Position numbers and translations under genes: made by a program
Part shown: in pieces, positions 1 to 7,490 of the stretch
How positions within the stretch are numbered: position 1 is the first letter of the stretch
How the letters are laid out: every line of letters starts with the position of its first letter
Source: Chloroflexota bacterium
GTDB taxonomy: Bacteria; Chloroflexota; Anaerolineae; Promineifilales; Promineifilaceae
Length of the DNA stretch: 64,000 nucleotides
Assembly (NCBI GenBank): GCA_014584575.1
Contig: JACTMP010000082.1
Location: 62,001 to 126,000, forward strand
Direction of reading: 5' to 3'
The notes under the pieces: generated by a model
Databases searched by the model: none
Told to the model about the DNA's origin: nothing
What the model saw: the letters and a program-made list of their open reading frames with translations, nothing else

Positions 1-267
1 CTTGCCCCATCTCAGCATAACGGCCGTGTCTACAGGCAAAATCCGGTTGGTAAACCGAACCAATAAATCCTCTTGCAGCCAAACTGATAAGGCGGTTTTG
101 CGTTTGGAATCTGGTAACCGGGCAATCCCTTGTTGAATTTCGCCCATAGTGATGGCACTCAAATAGATACGATCATCCTCCTGATTATCAATCCATTCCA
201 CAACTTGCAACTGAGGTTGTCTGGCAATCAGGTCAGAAATAACACACGTATCCAACAGGTATCTCAT
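1..267 (-). CDS. VapC-like PIN-domain toxin (3' end beyond window)
   Basis: Reading leftward from ATG at 267 gives MRYLLDTCVISDLI, typical of the first strand and first catalytic Asp of a PIN ribonuclease (VapC/FitB type), followed by an E-I-Q-Q-G-I helix as in this family. About 89 residues are inside the window and the C-terminal half with the last acidic residues lies beyond position 1. The ATG overlaps the TGA of the upstream antitoxin (264-267), the usual translational coupling of type II toxin-antitoxin operons. Family members cleave RNA, often tRNA, when the antitoxin is degraded. The exact target cannot be told. Confidence 0.85.
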   Translation of the reverse strand, partial: MRYLLDTCVISDLIARQPQLQVVEWIDNQEDDRIYLSAITMGEIQQGIARLPDSKRKTALSVWLQEDLLVRFTNRILPVDTAVMLRWGK

Positions 268-518
268 AACTGGATGCCTTCTCTTGGCAAGCTCGTATCA
301 CGGCTCATATCCAGGTCTAATCCTGCCAGAGGCGATTCGCGGAAAAAATCGGATAATTTGCCTTGTGAAGCTTTCATTTGACGGTATTCGTCAACAGAAA
401 GAACAATGACCACCTCCTGGCCGTGCCGGGTAATAATTTGGGGGCCACTGCGCAGAGCATTATCAACAACCTGACTAAATCTGTTTTTTGCATCCTGTAA
501 TTGCCATATTTGAGTCAT
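264..518 (-). CDS. Phd/YefM-family antitoxin
   Basis: An 84-residue protein beginning MTQIWQLQDAKNRFSQVVDN, the N-terminal DNA-binding fold of Phd/YefM antitoxins (W-x-L-x-D-A-K-x-x-F-S-x-V-V). A central I-T-R-H-G-x-E-V-V-I-V-L-S segment is also typical. The C-terminal tail (about residues 55-84), which normally wraps the toxin, is acidic and ends at an ATGA overlap with the PIN gene. Members of this family neutralise the toxin and repress their own operon; a direct repeat just upstream (528-544) is a plausible operator. Confidence 0.9.
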   Translation of the reverse strand: MTQIWQLQDAKNRFSQVVDNALRSGPQIITRHGQEVVIVLSVDEYRQMKASQGKLSDFFRESPLAGLDLDMSRDTSLPREGIQL

Positions 519-527
519 CGTCTACTC

Positions 528-554
528 CTGTCTAGTCTGTCTAGTTTGATTGTA
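528..554 (-). promoter_or_regulatory. Toxin-antitoxin promoter with direct-repeat operator
   Basis: Two exact copies of CTGTCTAG (528-535 and 537-544) stand 9 bp apart between the antitoxin start and a TACAAT -10 box (549-554, minus strand). A Shine-Dalgarno AGGAG lies between the repeats and the ATG. Repeats at the transcription start fit an autoregulatory Phd-type operator; binding is inferred. Confidence 0.55.
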
Positions 555-584
555 GGCGTTATGGCGAGAGAGGTCAATATCGCA

Positions 585-711
585 TCACTCTTCCAGCAGC
601 AGTGTTTCCGGCTCTTCGATTAGTTCCTTTACGCGCACCAGGAATTGTACGGCTTCACGGCCGTCTACCAACCGCTGATCATAACTCAGCGACAGGTACG
701 GCAGGTGACCA
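585..711 (-). pseudogene. 3' remnant of a 2-oxoacid dehydrogenase E2 acyltransferase gene
   Basis: Reading leftward from about 711 gives LPYLSLSYDQRLVDGREAV, then QFLVRVKELIEEPETLLLEE and a TGA at 585-587. This matches the extreme C-terminus of dihydrolipoamide acyltransferases (LALSYDHR-x-VDG, PE-LLL). The catalytic His of DHR-x-x-DG is Gln here. Everything upstream (lipoyl, binding and most of the catalytic domain) is absent, with no start codon or ribosome site. The fragment stands next to another 3'-end remnant, from pyrF. Confidence 0.8.
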
Positions 712-725
712 CCTCCCCTTAATCT

Positions 726-917
726 CTAATCTCTCAGTGCGTTGATCTCATCGCGCACGGCCGTGGCTGCTGCCCGCGCTTTCTCTGCAAAGTCAGGGCC
801 AGCGCCGGTGTAGATGATGCCCCGGCTGGAGTTGATGACGGGGCCGGCGATGGCGTCAGGGCCATGGGTCACGGCCGTCGCCACTTCTTCCGGGTAGGCA
901 GCGCCCACCATCTGTAG
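726..917 (-). pseudogene. 3' remnant of pyrF (orotidine 5'-phosphate decarboxylase)
   Basis: About 61 codons encode MVGAAYPEEV, then a tail with GPVINSSRGIIYTG and FAEKARAAATAVRDEINAL, the C-terminal signature of type 2 orotidine phosphate decarboxylases. The stretch that normally separates the V-G-A-x-Y-P-E-E motif from the INSSRxIIY motif, with its PGxGAQGG loop, is missing, as is the N-terminal two thirds. This is therefore an internally deleted remnant. It lies on the same strand and immediately upstream of the E2 remnant. Functional pyrF must be elsewhere if the cell makes pyrimidines. Confidence 0.75.
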
Positions 918-987
918 CCAGCGCAGCGCCAGCGTGGCCCGCAGGAGTTAGCCGGTGATAAGGCCCAGGCCGATCAGACATTCCCAT

Positions 988-1022
988 ACCCAACTACCCA
1001 ACTACCCAACTACCCAACTACT
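988..1022. repeat. Short tandem repeat, 8-bp unit ACCCAACT
   Basis: Four near-perfect tandem copies of an 8-bp word lie between the pyrF remnant and the next gene. It belongs to a class of intergenic iterated words seen throughout the window. There are no spacers, so it is not a CRISPR array. Confidence 0.8.
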
Positions 1023-1033
1023 CAATTAGCCAC

Positions 1034-1720
1034 CTATACCGTAAATGGTTCGTCTACCGCAGGCACAATGGGGGTCACGGCCGTGTTTGCCCGCACCCGG
1101 TTGGCCCAGTCAGCCACATCCGCAGCAATGGGCGGCCAGGTGTTGTAATGGCCGGGAATGACCACTTTGGGGTTCAGATATTCCAACGCGAGCAACGAAT
1201 CATCCGGCCCCATGGTGTAATTATCGCCAATGGGCAAAATCGCCACATCCAACCCCACCACGCCAATCAGCCCCATGTCCGAAAAGAGAGCGGTGTCGCC
1301 GGAGAAATAGATGTAACGGCCGTCCACATGCAACAAAAAACCGCCGGGATCGCCACCATAGCTGCCGTCGGGCAGGCCCGAACTGTGCAGTGCAGGCGTC
1401 ATCTTCACGCGGCCAAAGGGGAAATTGTAACCGCCGCCGGTATTCATCGTGTGGCAGTTGTCGTGCCCCTGTTTCATAATCCAATTGCCGATTTCAAAAT
1501 TGCAGATAACCTGCGCGCCGGTGCGCTTCGCCAGCGCCACCGTGTCGGCAATGTGATCCATATGGCCGTGTGTTTGCAAGATGTAATGGGCGGAAATGTC
1601 GGCAACGGCCGTTTTTGCCGCCGGATTATTGGGTGCAAAAAAGGGATCAACGACCAGCTTTGTTCCGTTCACGTCCAGTGAAAAGGTGGCGTGTCCGTGC
1701 CAGGTAATGGAAATTGTCAT
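1034..1720 (-). CDS. UPF0173-type metal-dependent hydrolase
   Basis: A 228-residue metallo-beta-lactamase-fold protein of the UlaG/YtkL-like UPF0173 group. Visible features are the start ITWHGHATFSLDVNG, the metal-binding T-H-G-H-M-D-H motif (about residue 70), a later F-S-G-D-T-A strand and the final P-G-H-Y-N-T-W histidine. The ATG at 1720 is chosen because AAAGGAGG precedes it by a few bases and the family starts there; an in-frame ATG farther upstream would add 15 unrelated residues. Family members bind two metal ions and hydrolyse phosphoester or lactone substrates; this one's substrate is not known. Confidence 0.9.
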   Translation of the reverse strand: MTISITWHGHATFSLDVNGTKLVVDPFFAPNNPAAKTAVADISAHYILQTHGHMDHIADTVALAKRTGAQVICNFEIGNWIMKQGHDNCHTMNTGGGYNFPFGRVKMTPALHSSGLPDGSYGGDPGGFLLHVDGRYIYFSGDTALFSDMGLIGVVGLDVAILPIGDNYTMGPDDSLLALEYLNPKVVIPGHYNTWPPIAADVADWANRVRANTAVTPIVPAVDEPFTV

Positions 1721-1840
1721 GGGAACCTCCTTTGGAATGGAAAATGGTAAATGCTTAATGGTCAATGGTCATTGTATGCAGAGGTGATATGGTGGCAAGT
1801 ATATGAAGCAAAGGAGGAGGCGTCAAACGAGGGGAAAAGA

Positions 1841-1870
1841 AAACGGCCGTCTCAGTGGAGACGGCCGTTT
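1841..1870 (-). terminator. Perfect 13-bp hairpin built from two ACGGCCGT octamers
   Basis: Arms AAACGGCCGTCTC (1841-1853) and GAGACGGCCGTTT (1858-1870) enclose the loop AGTG. It lies 73 bp beyond the stop of the lytic transglycosylase gene, so a terminator role is likely. Each arm contains the octamer that is repeated across the window. Confidence 0.65.
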
Positions 1871-1942
1871 ACCAATAAGCCAGAAAAACAGATAAAAACC
1901 TGCCCTATCTTCGCGCTCCTTCGCGCCTTTCGCAGACCCGCA

Positions 1943-2767
1943 CTACCGCAAACCCAGGTTGCCCGCCGCGCGGGCGCAGCCACCGGCGCCGCCAGCCGCC
2001 AGCCACTCGTTCAGGCGACTGCTTTCGGCGCGGCCGGCCAGCGCATCTTCGTAAATGCCGGTGGCCCAGTAATAGTAACGTTTCGTCTCGGCCGGCCAAT
2101 TGTCATACGCCTTTACCGCATTACCCGGCCCCCCGTTGTACCCGGCAAAAGCCAGCCCCGATTCGCCAAACTGCTTCACCAGCGTCGCCAGGAACGACAT
2201 GCCCCGGAAGGCATTCGTATTGGGATCAAAGGCATTTTCGCCCGGCTGAAAATGAAACGGCATCACCTGGAATAAACCCTGCGCCCCGGCAATAGAGAGC
2301 GCCGCCGGGTCGCCACAAGACTCAATTTGCATCACGGTGGCAACCATGTTGGGGTCCAGGCCATGTTCGGCCGCCCAGGCCATGATTTGCGGCGTCCAAT
2401 GTTGTACTTCTCTGGTAAAAAGGGGGGCGATGCCGCCACCGGTAAAAGTGGCGGCATTTGCGCCATTAGCGGCGGTGTTGGCGGCGCCGTGATTGACCCC
2501 TTCGCCGGCCAGCCCCTTGCCTTGAATACGGGGGGCGGCCAGCCCGACAAATAATAAAGTGCCGACAACGACAAAAGCCAGGATGATCATCATGCGTTGC
2601 TGAATAGGGTGCATACCATATCCAGTATACTCACCGTGCCAGGATTCTTCATCCTCAATCCAGTATTCATGCACCTCGTCATATTCTGGCAGTGGCGTCA
2701 GCGCCGTCGGCGGCGTTCTGCGGACAACGGGTTGTCGCTGTGGATAACGTTGTTCGTAAACGGTCAT
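1943..2767 (-). CDS. Membrane-anchored lytic transglycosylase (SLT domain)
   Basis: A 274-residue protein. Residues 1-55 are cytosolic, Pro/Arg-rich and then acidic. One membrane segment (about 58-80, MIILAFVVVGTLLFVGLAAP) follows, and the C-terminal part is an SLT domain. It has the catalytic Glu in V-M-Q-I-E-S-x-G-D-P, then A-G-A-Q-G-L-F-Q-V-M-P and A-G-Y-N-G-G-P-G-N, the three standard motifs of family 1 lytic transglycosylases. These enzymes cut peptidoglycan between MurNAc and GlcNAc, forming anhydro-MurNAc. The single membrane span places the enzyme on the outer face. A peptidoglycan wall is supported by the LCP protein at 13.5 kb. Confidence 0.9.
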   Translation of the reverse strand: MTVYEQRYPQRQPVVRRTPPTALTPLPEYDEVHEYWIEDEESWHGEYTGYGMHPIQQRMMIILAFVVVGTLLFVGLAAPRIQGKGLAGEGVNHGAANTAANGANAATFTGGGIAPLFTREVQHWTPQIMAWAAEHGLDPNMVATVMQIESCGDPAALSIAGAQGLFQVMPFHFQPGENAFDPNTNAFRGMSFLATLVKQFGESGLAFAGYNGGPGNAVKAYDNWPAETKRYYYWATGIYEDALAGRAESSRLNEWLAAGGAGGCARAAGNLGLR

Positions 2768-2793
2768 TGTTGCCTCGAAAAAATGGGGGTGCG

Positions 2794-2831
2794 TAATGGG
2801 GTAATTGCGTAATTACACAATTACCCTATTA
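2794..2831. repeat. Intergenic TAATTACC-type hairpin
   Basis: Arms TAATGGGGTAATTG (2794-2807) and CAATTACCCTATTA (2818-2831) pair with one mismatch around a 10-nt loop. It lies just beyond the stop of the next minus-strand gene (2837) and could terminate it. Confidence 0.6.
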
Positions 2832-2836
2832 CCGCT

Positions 2837-3715
2837 TTATTGCCGGTTGCGTGGCCGGGCCTGGACGCCGGTGATAGGGGGGCGGCGGGCTACTTCGGGG
2901 CGGGGTGGACGCTGCCGCACGCGAGATGTAGGTGAAACGTATGGAGCGGCGGGCGTGGGTGGCGTCACGGGCTGGCTGGGCTGCGACGGTTTGGCCATGA
3001 TGGGTTCATATTGTAATTCTTCAGTGAAACTGGCCTGGGGCATGGGGGCAGACACCGGTTTGGGCGCGGGCCGGTTGACGCGGCTGCGTTGTGGTGTAGC
3101 GGGGGGGCGACTCACGGCCGTTGGCTGTTGTTCCAGCGCCGGGCGTTTCTGGGTGGTGCGGGCGGCATAGGGCGCGCCAGCTTTGCCCGTCTTGTGAATT
3201 TCAAACAGGTGTTCGCCGGCTACAGAGAAAGCACCGATGAACAGGATGCGGGTCAGCCAGACCAATACAGCCACAAAGATGGGCACATACAGCAGCAGTT
3301 GTTCACGGCTTAACACCTCATTGCCAAAGTTATGGTTCAGCAGCGCCAGGGAGACGGCCCACCAGGTCAGAATCGCGTTCATGGTGGCCCCCAACAGCCA
3401 GGCGCCGGTGAGATACCACACTTCCTTTGGTTCATCCGCGCCCTGCTCCGGGGTGAAGATGCGGATGAGACCGGCAAAATCAATAGAGCAAAAGGCCAGC
3501 GCCAGGATGGTGGCCCAGGCGATGCCCAGGAATTCAATGTCACCCAGGATGCTGCGCAGGGCGTATTGGCTGGTGTCGAAATTGAAAATCTCGAAGGCGA
3601 TGAGCGCCACCAGCAGCACCGCGCCGACCAGGAACTTCTTGGGCACGCTTTCTCCCAACTGAGAAAGCCGGTTGCCCATTGCACTTTTTGAGTGAAAGTA
3701 TTGACTGTTTCTCAT
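2837..3715 (-). CDS. Membrane protein with four predicted spans and a Pro-rich tail
   Basis: A 292-residue protein I do not recognise. Hydrophobic segments lie at about residues 29-45, 62-80, 104-128 and 140-165. The remaining 120 residues are a hydrophilic, Pro/Arg/Gln-rich tail that looks disordered. The start at 3715 follows a weak AGGATAAG; an alternative ATG 12 codons later (MGNRLSQ) is possible. The gene is followed leftward by the transglycosylase in the same orientation, so it may belong to the envelope. No catalytic motif is visible and no function is assigned. Confidence 0.75.
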   Translation of the reverse strand: MRNSQYFHSKSAMGNRLSQLGESVPKKFLVGAVLLVALIAFEIFNFDTSQYALRSILGDIEFLGIAWATILALAFCSIDFAGLIRIFTPEQGADEPKEVWYLTGAWLLGATMNAILTWWAVSLALLNHNFGNEVLSREQLLLYVPIFVAVLVWLTRILFIGAFSVAGEHLFEIHKTGKAGAPYAARTTQKRPALEQQPTAVSRPPATPQRSRVNRPAPKPVSAPMPQASFTEELQYEPIMAKPSQPSQPVTPPTPAAPYVSPTSRVRQRPPRPEVARRPPITGVQARPRNRQ

Positions 3716-3788
3716 GGCTTATCCTCTTTTCCACTGTTGCCCCTCTGCTAGAGGCTTTTTAGGGCTACCCACTGAATTCATTGTGTTG

Positions 3789-3828
3789 CTGATCGCCATT
3801 CTGGGGTAGCGAACAGAATGGTGATCAG
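3789..3828. repeat. Long isolated hairpin in a 360-bp intergenic gap
   Basis: CTGATC-G-CCATTCTG (3789-3803) pairs with CAGAATGG-T-GATCAG (3814-3828), one G-T wobble in 15 positions, around a 10-nt loop GGGTAGCGAA. It has no T-run. The string CATTCTGGGGTAGC recurs at 14787, where it is not in a hairpin. The remainder of 3716-4001 holds nothing I can assign. Confidence 0.6.
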
Positions 3829-3997
3829 TTGTATGCAGGGTAGGGATAGCCGGGGGCGCATCCGGCTAATCCCTGTAGAAAAGTGTACGGAACATCTGTT
3901 CTAATGCAGAAAAATAGCACACGTGTTCTACATAGTCAAGCAGCAATGTGCTAATTTGTGGCAGTAGGTGTCACAGGGGGGAGGTGTCAGGTGTTTA

Positions 3998-4050
3998 GGT
4001 GTCAAGTGTCAGGCAGTTGACACCTGACATCTGACACTTGACACTTGACC
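3998..4050. repeat. Iterated GTGTCA hairpin upstream of the tRNA nucleotidyltransferase
   Basis: The words GTGTCAAG and GTGTCAGG are iterated, then their complements. Perfect arms are 4002-4012 and 4031-4041. A TTGACA (4038-4043) inside the right arm could act as a -35 box for the next gene, though the 20-bp spacing is long. Confidence 0.6.
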
Positions 4051-4063
4051 CCCAATCCCCTGC

Positions 4064-4069
4064 TATAAT
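4064..4069 (+). promoter_or_regulatory. TATAAT -10 box of a probably leaderless transcript
   Basis: A perfect TATAAT ends 6 nt before the ATG at 4076. There is no Shine-Dalgarno sequence, and transcription would begin at or next to the A of the start codon. Confidence 0.65.
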
Positions 4070-4075
4070 TGCCCC

Positions 4076-6751
4076 ATGCAGTTGATTATGACCCACGAGA
4101 ACGCTGATTTTGATGCCATTGCTTCGCTGTTGGCGGCGCACCGGCTGTATCCGCAGGCGATACCGCTGCTGCCGCGCCGGGTGAACCGCAATGTGGAGCA
4201 ATTCCTGACGCTGTATTGGGATGCGCTGCCTTTTGTACGGCCGTCTGACTGGCACAAACGCAAAATCAGTGAAGTGCTGCTGGTAGATACCCATGCCCTG
4301 AATTCGGTGCGCGGGGTGGTTAAACGGCCGTATGTCCACGTTATTGATCACCACACCGATTACCAGCCGCACGAACGGTGGAGCTATCAGGTGGAGCCGG
4401 TGGGGGCCACGGTGACATTGTTGGTGGAACAGTTGCAGAGTTCCGGCCTGGCGCTGTCGGTGGAAGAAACGACACTGTTGCTGCTGGGCATTTATGAAGA
4501 CACCGGCTCATTGACTTATGATACAACCACGCCGCGTGACCTGTCGGCGGCGGCCTGGCTGCTGGATCAGGGGGCGGTATTGGCGGTGGCGCGCCGCTTT
4601 TTGAACCTGCCGCTGACGGAACGGCAGTTTGCGCTCTATGACCGGTTGTTCACGGCCGTGACCTGGCATGATGTGTTCGGGCAATCGGTAGCCATCACCG
4701 CGGCAGCGGCGCCCGACGATTTTGACGAGGAGATTTCCGGCATTGCCCACCGGCTGCGCGAGGCGCTGACGCCCGTGGCGCTGTTTATGCTGGTGCAGTT
4801 GCAGCGGGATGTGCAGGTGGTGGCGCGCAGTTCCAGCGACAAGGTGGATGTAGGTGTGGTGGCCAAGGCATTGGGCGGTGGCGGGCACAGCCGGGCAGCG
4901 GCGGCGCGAGTGGCCGGGAAATCGCTCACGGCCGTCGTCGCCGACATCCTCCACGTATTGCCCCAGGCCGTTAAACCGCTGGCGCAGGTAGCCGAGTTAA
5001 TGTCTTATGGGGTGCAGACGCTGCGCCCCACGGTGACGGTGGCCGAAGCCGCCGAGGTCATCCGCCGCTTTGGGTATGAGGGGTATCCGGTGCTGGACCC
5101 GGAGAGCAAACAGGTGGTGGGGCTGCTGACGCGCCGCGCCGTAGACCGGGCATTGAGCCACAGCATGAGCAGCCTGCCCATCAGCCGCATTATGAAGATG
5201 GGCACGGTGACGGTACGGCCGTCTGACTCCATTGACCATCTGCAAAAAGTGATGTTGAGCGAGGGGTGGGGGCAAATTCCGGTGTTGGCCGAAGGCGACC
5301 AGGCGGCCAATGGTATCCCCATTGGCATCGTCACCCGCACCGATCTGCTTAACTACCTGTTCAAACCCGGCCCCCGCCTGGCCGAGCCGGACATGCGCCA
5401 GATGCTCATGGAAAAACTGCCGCCGCCGCTGTGGGCGCTGGTGCGGGCTGCGGGTGAGGTGGCGGCCGAATTGGGGCAGCCGCTCTATTTTGTGGGTGGC
5501 ATTGTGCGCGACCTGCTGCTGGGCCAATCTCCCACCGACCTGGACATGGTGGTGGAAGGGGACGCCATCCGCCTGGCGCGGCAGTTGCAGCATACGTTGG
5601 GCGGCGAGGTTCATGCCCACGGCCGTTTTGGCACGGCGAAATGGACATTGGACACGGCCGTGTGGCAGGCGGTGTGGGGGTCAGAGGAGCAGGGGAGAGC
5701 ACCTGCTCACTTGCTCACCCCATCACCCCATCACCCCGGCGTCCTTGCCGCCCTCACCCTATCAAGCATTGATTTTGTCACCGCCCGCACCGAGTTCTAC
5801 CGGGAGCCTTCCGCTTTGCCGGAGGTGACGCATGGGTCTATCAAGCTGGATTTACACCGGCGCGATTTCACCATCAACACACTGGCGGTGCGGCTGGATG
5901 GCGCGTTTTTGGGGCAGTTGCTGGACTTTTACGGCGGGCAGCGCGACCTGGCGCAGGGGATCATCCGCGTCTTGCACAGCCTGAGTTTTGTGGACGACCC
6001 CACGCGCATGTTGCGGGCAGTGCGGCTGGAACAGCGGCTAGGGTTTCACATCGAGGCGCGCACGATGGAACTTATTGCCAATGCGCTGCCGCTGTTGGAT
6101 CGTGTCTCTGGTTCGCGTATTCGCCACGAGTTTGAACTCGCTTTCCGCGAGAGCGACCCGGCGCCTGTGATGCACCGGCTGGCGGAACTGGATGTATTGT
6201 CCCATTTACACCCGGCTGTCACGTGGACGGAGGCGGATGCAGCGGCGTTTGGGCGGCTACGGCCGTTGCTGGCCGACCCTTTCTGGCATGACTTTCAAGA
6301 AGACGAGACGCCGGCCTTCCTCTATTTTGCCCTGTGGGTGACGCCGCTGCCGGAGCCGGCGCAGTCGGAGTTGATGGAGCGGCTGCGGGTGCGCAAGATG
6401 ACCCGGCTGGATGTGCAGGCGTGTACACAGGCATGGGCGGCGCTGGCCCAACTGCCGCCGGACGCGCGCCCCAGCCAGGTGGAGAAGGTGTTACGGCCGT
6501 ACCACTCCCGTGTGCTGCTGGTGGTGCGCGCCCTGCTGACGGACGAACGGCTGGTTGGCCTGCTAGAGCGGTATGTGCGGCAGTGGCGGGGGGTGCGCAC
6601 GGCCGTGACCGGCAATGATCTGCGCGCCCTGGGTCTGAAACCCGGCCCCCGTTTTGGCGCGATTTTGGATGAATTACTGGCGGCGCGGCTGGACGGCCGT
6701 GTGGCTGACGAAGCCGGCGAACGGGCGCTGCTGGCCGAGTTAGTTGCCTAA
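4076..6751 (+). CDS. DHH-CBS-tRNA nucleotidyltransferase fusion (A- or CCA-adding)
   Basis: An 891-residue three-module protein. Residues 1-310 are a DHH/DHHA1 phosphoesterase with N-A-D-F-D-A, D-T-H, D-H-H-T-D and G-G-G-G-H-S-R-A-A-A. Residues 310-445 hold two CBS repeats. From about 455 comes the class II nucleotidyltransferase head (GGIVRDLLLG, then T-D-L-D-M-V-V-E-G-D with the metal-binding aspartates), R-R-D-F-T-I-N-T-L-A and the D-D-P-T-R-M-L-R-A-V-R motif. Such fusions are known in Aquifex and cyanobacteria, where separate enzymes may add CC and A to tRNA 3' ends. Which bases this one adds cannot be read from the sequence. About 30 extra residues in the head domain are translated repeat (5679-5745). 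No ribosome site precedes the ATG; see the -10 box. Confidence 0.92.
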   Translation: MQLIMTHENADFDAIASLLAAHRLYPQAIPLLPRRVNRNVEQFLTLYWDALPFVRPSDWHKRKISEVLLVDTHALNSVRGVVKRPYVHVIDHHTDYQPHERWSYQVEPVGATVTLLVEQLQSSGLALSVEETTLLLLGIYEDTGSLTYDTTTPRDLSAAAWLLDQGAVLAVARRFLNLPLTERQFALYDRLFTAVTWHDVFGQSVAITAAAAPDDFDEEISGIAHRLREALTPVALFMLVQLQRDVQVVARSSSDKVDVGVVAKALGGGGHSRAAAARVAGKSLTAVVADILHVLPQAVKPLAQVAELMSYGVQTLRPTVTVAEAAEVIRRFGYEGYPVLDPESKQVVGLLTRRAVDRALSHSMSSLPISRIMKMGTVTVRPSDSIDHLQKVMLSEGWGQIPVLAEGDQAANGIPIGIVTRTDLLNYLFKPGPRLAEPDMRQMLMEKLPPPLWALVRAAGEVAAELGQPLYFVGGIVRDLLLGQSPTDLDMVVEGDAIRLARQLQHTLGGEVHAHGRFGTAKWTLDTAVWQAVWGSEEQGRAPAHLLTPSPHHPGVLAALTLSSIDFVTARTEFYREPSALPEVTHGSIKLDLHRRDFTINTLAVRLDGAFLGQLLDFYGGQRDLAQGIIRVLHSLSFVDDPTRMLRAVRLEQRLGFHIEARTMELIANALPLLDRVSGSRIRHEFELAFRESDPAPVMHRLAELDVLSHLHPAVTWTEADAAAFGRLRPLLADPFWHDFQEDETPAFLYFALWVTPLPEPAQSELMERLRVRKMTRLDVQACTQAWAALAQLPPDARPSQVEKVLRPYHSRVLLVVRALLTDERLVGLLERYVRQWRGVRTAVTGNDLRALGLKPGPRFGAILDELLAARLDGRVADEAGERALLAELVA
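5679..5745 (+). repeat. Intergenic-type repeat embedded in frame inside the tRNA nucleotidyltransferase
   Basis: The DNA reads as GAGCAGG (5687-5693) and CCTGCTC (5702-5708), followed by iterated CACCCCATC words. This is the same style as the gap at 41.75 kb (GGTGATGAG iterations). It encodes low-complexity residues (GSEEQGRAPAH, LLTPSPHHPG) between T-A-K-W-T-L-D and S-I-D-F-V-T-A-R-T, which are close together in ordinary family members. The frame stays open. Confidence 0.6.
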
Positions 6752-6815
6752 CCTAATCAGGCAGTGTGTTATACTCCTGCTCACACGCCAGCGAAAAAAA
6801 CGAGGAGAAATCCCT

Positions 6816-7463
6816 ATGGCAATGTTAGCAATTTCACCTGAACTGACAGCAGAAATTTATTACCCCGAATCGGATGGAAAACCCATGGGCGAAACAGATG
6901 TACACCGCAATGCAATGATTGCCTTGATTGAAATACTGAAAAGCCGGTATCGAGACAGACCGGATGTGTATGTATCGGGCAATTTGTTTGTTTATTATGA
7001 GAAAGGCAAACCCTCTTCGGTTTTTGCGCCAGACGCTTTTGTAGTGCTTGGTGTGTCCAAACGAGACCGGCGCACCTACAAATTGTGGGAAGAAGGGGGT
7101 AAAGCCCCCGATGTGGTTTTTGAAGTTTCCTCTGAAAGCACCTCATTGGAAGATGAAGGCTCTAAAAAAGTGATTTGCCGCCGATTGGGGGTGAGTGAAT
7201 ACTTTCTGTATGACCCGGAGCAGGCGTACCTGGAACCGCCGCTTCAAGGGTTTCGTCTGATTGACGGCCGCTACCAACCCCTCACCGCTGACGCCAATGG
7301 CCTCTATAGCCAGCAGCTCGACCTCTTCCTCCGGCTGGAAGACCGGCAACTGCGCCTGATAGACGCCACCACCGGCGAACGGCTGCTCACCCCCCAGGAA
7401 ACGCAGGCCGAATTGGCTCGCCTGCGCGCCGAACTGGCAAAGTTGCAGGGGAACCATCTGTAA
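6816..7463 (+). CDS. Uma2-family (DUF820) putative endonuclease
   Basis: A 215-residue protein with the PD-(D/E)XK-like core of the Uma2 family: Y-V-S-G-N, P-D-A-F-V-V-L-G, then A-P-D-V-V-F-E-V-S-S-E-S-T and K-K-V-I-C-R-R-L-G-V-S-E-Y-F-L-Y-D-P. The C-terminal 25 residues form a Gln/Glu/Leu-rich helix, probably coiled coil. ATG at 6816 is preferred because GAGGAG precedes it; an upstream extension would run through a TATACT promoter box (6770-6775). Uma2 genes are abundant in cyanobacteria and Chloroflexota and their cellular role is unsettled. A TGA-split ORF begins 27 bp downstream. Confidence 0.85.
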   Translation: MAMLAISPELTAEIYYPESDGKPMGETDVHRNAMIALIEILKSRYRDRPDVYVSGNLFVYYEKGKPSSVFAPDAFVVLGVSKRDRRTYKLWEEGGKAPDVVFEVSSESTSLEDEGSKKVICRRLGVSEYFLYDPEQAYLEPPLQGFRLIDGRYQPLTADANGLYSQQLDLFLRLEDRQLRLIDATTGERLLTPQETQAELARLRAELAKLQGNHL

Positions 7464-7490
7464 AGTTCTGACCACAGGAGAAGAAACGAG

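Noticed and set aside
988..1022. Tandem ACCCAACT units as a possible CRISPR or attachment array
   Set aside because: Units are contiguous 8-mers without spacers; it is a short tandem repeat of the kind seen in other gaps.
1148..1681. Plus-strand open frame opposite the UPF0173 gene
   Set aside because: It lies fully antisense to a conserved protein, has no ribosome site, and its peptide is low-complexity His/Arg/Ala typical of an antisense shadow.
6744..6815. Longer start for the Uma2 protein
   Set aside because: The extension would overlap the upstream stop and run through a TATACT promoter box, while GAGGAG precedes the ATG at 6816.
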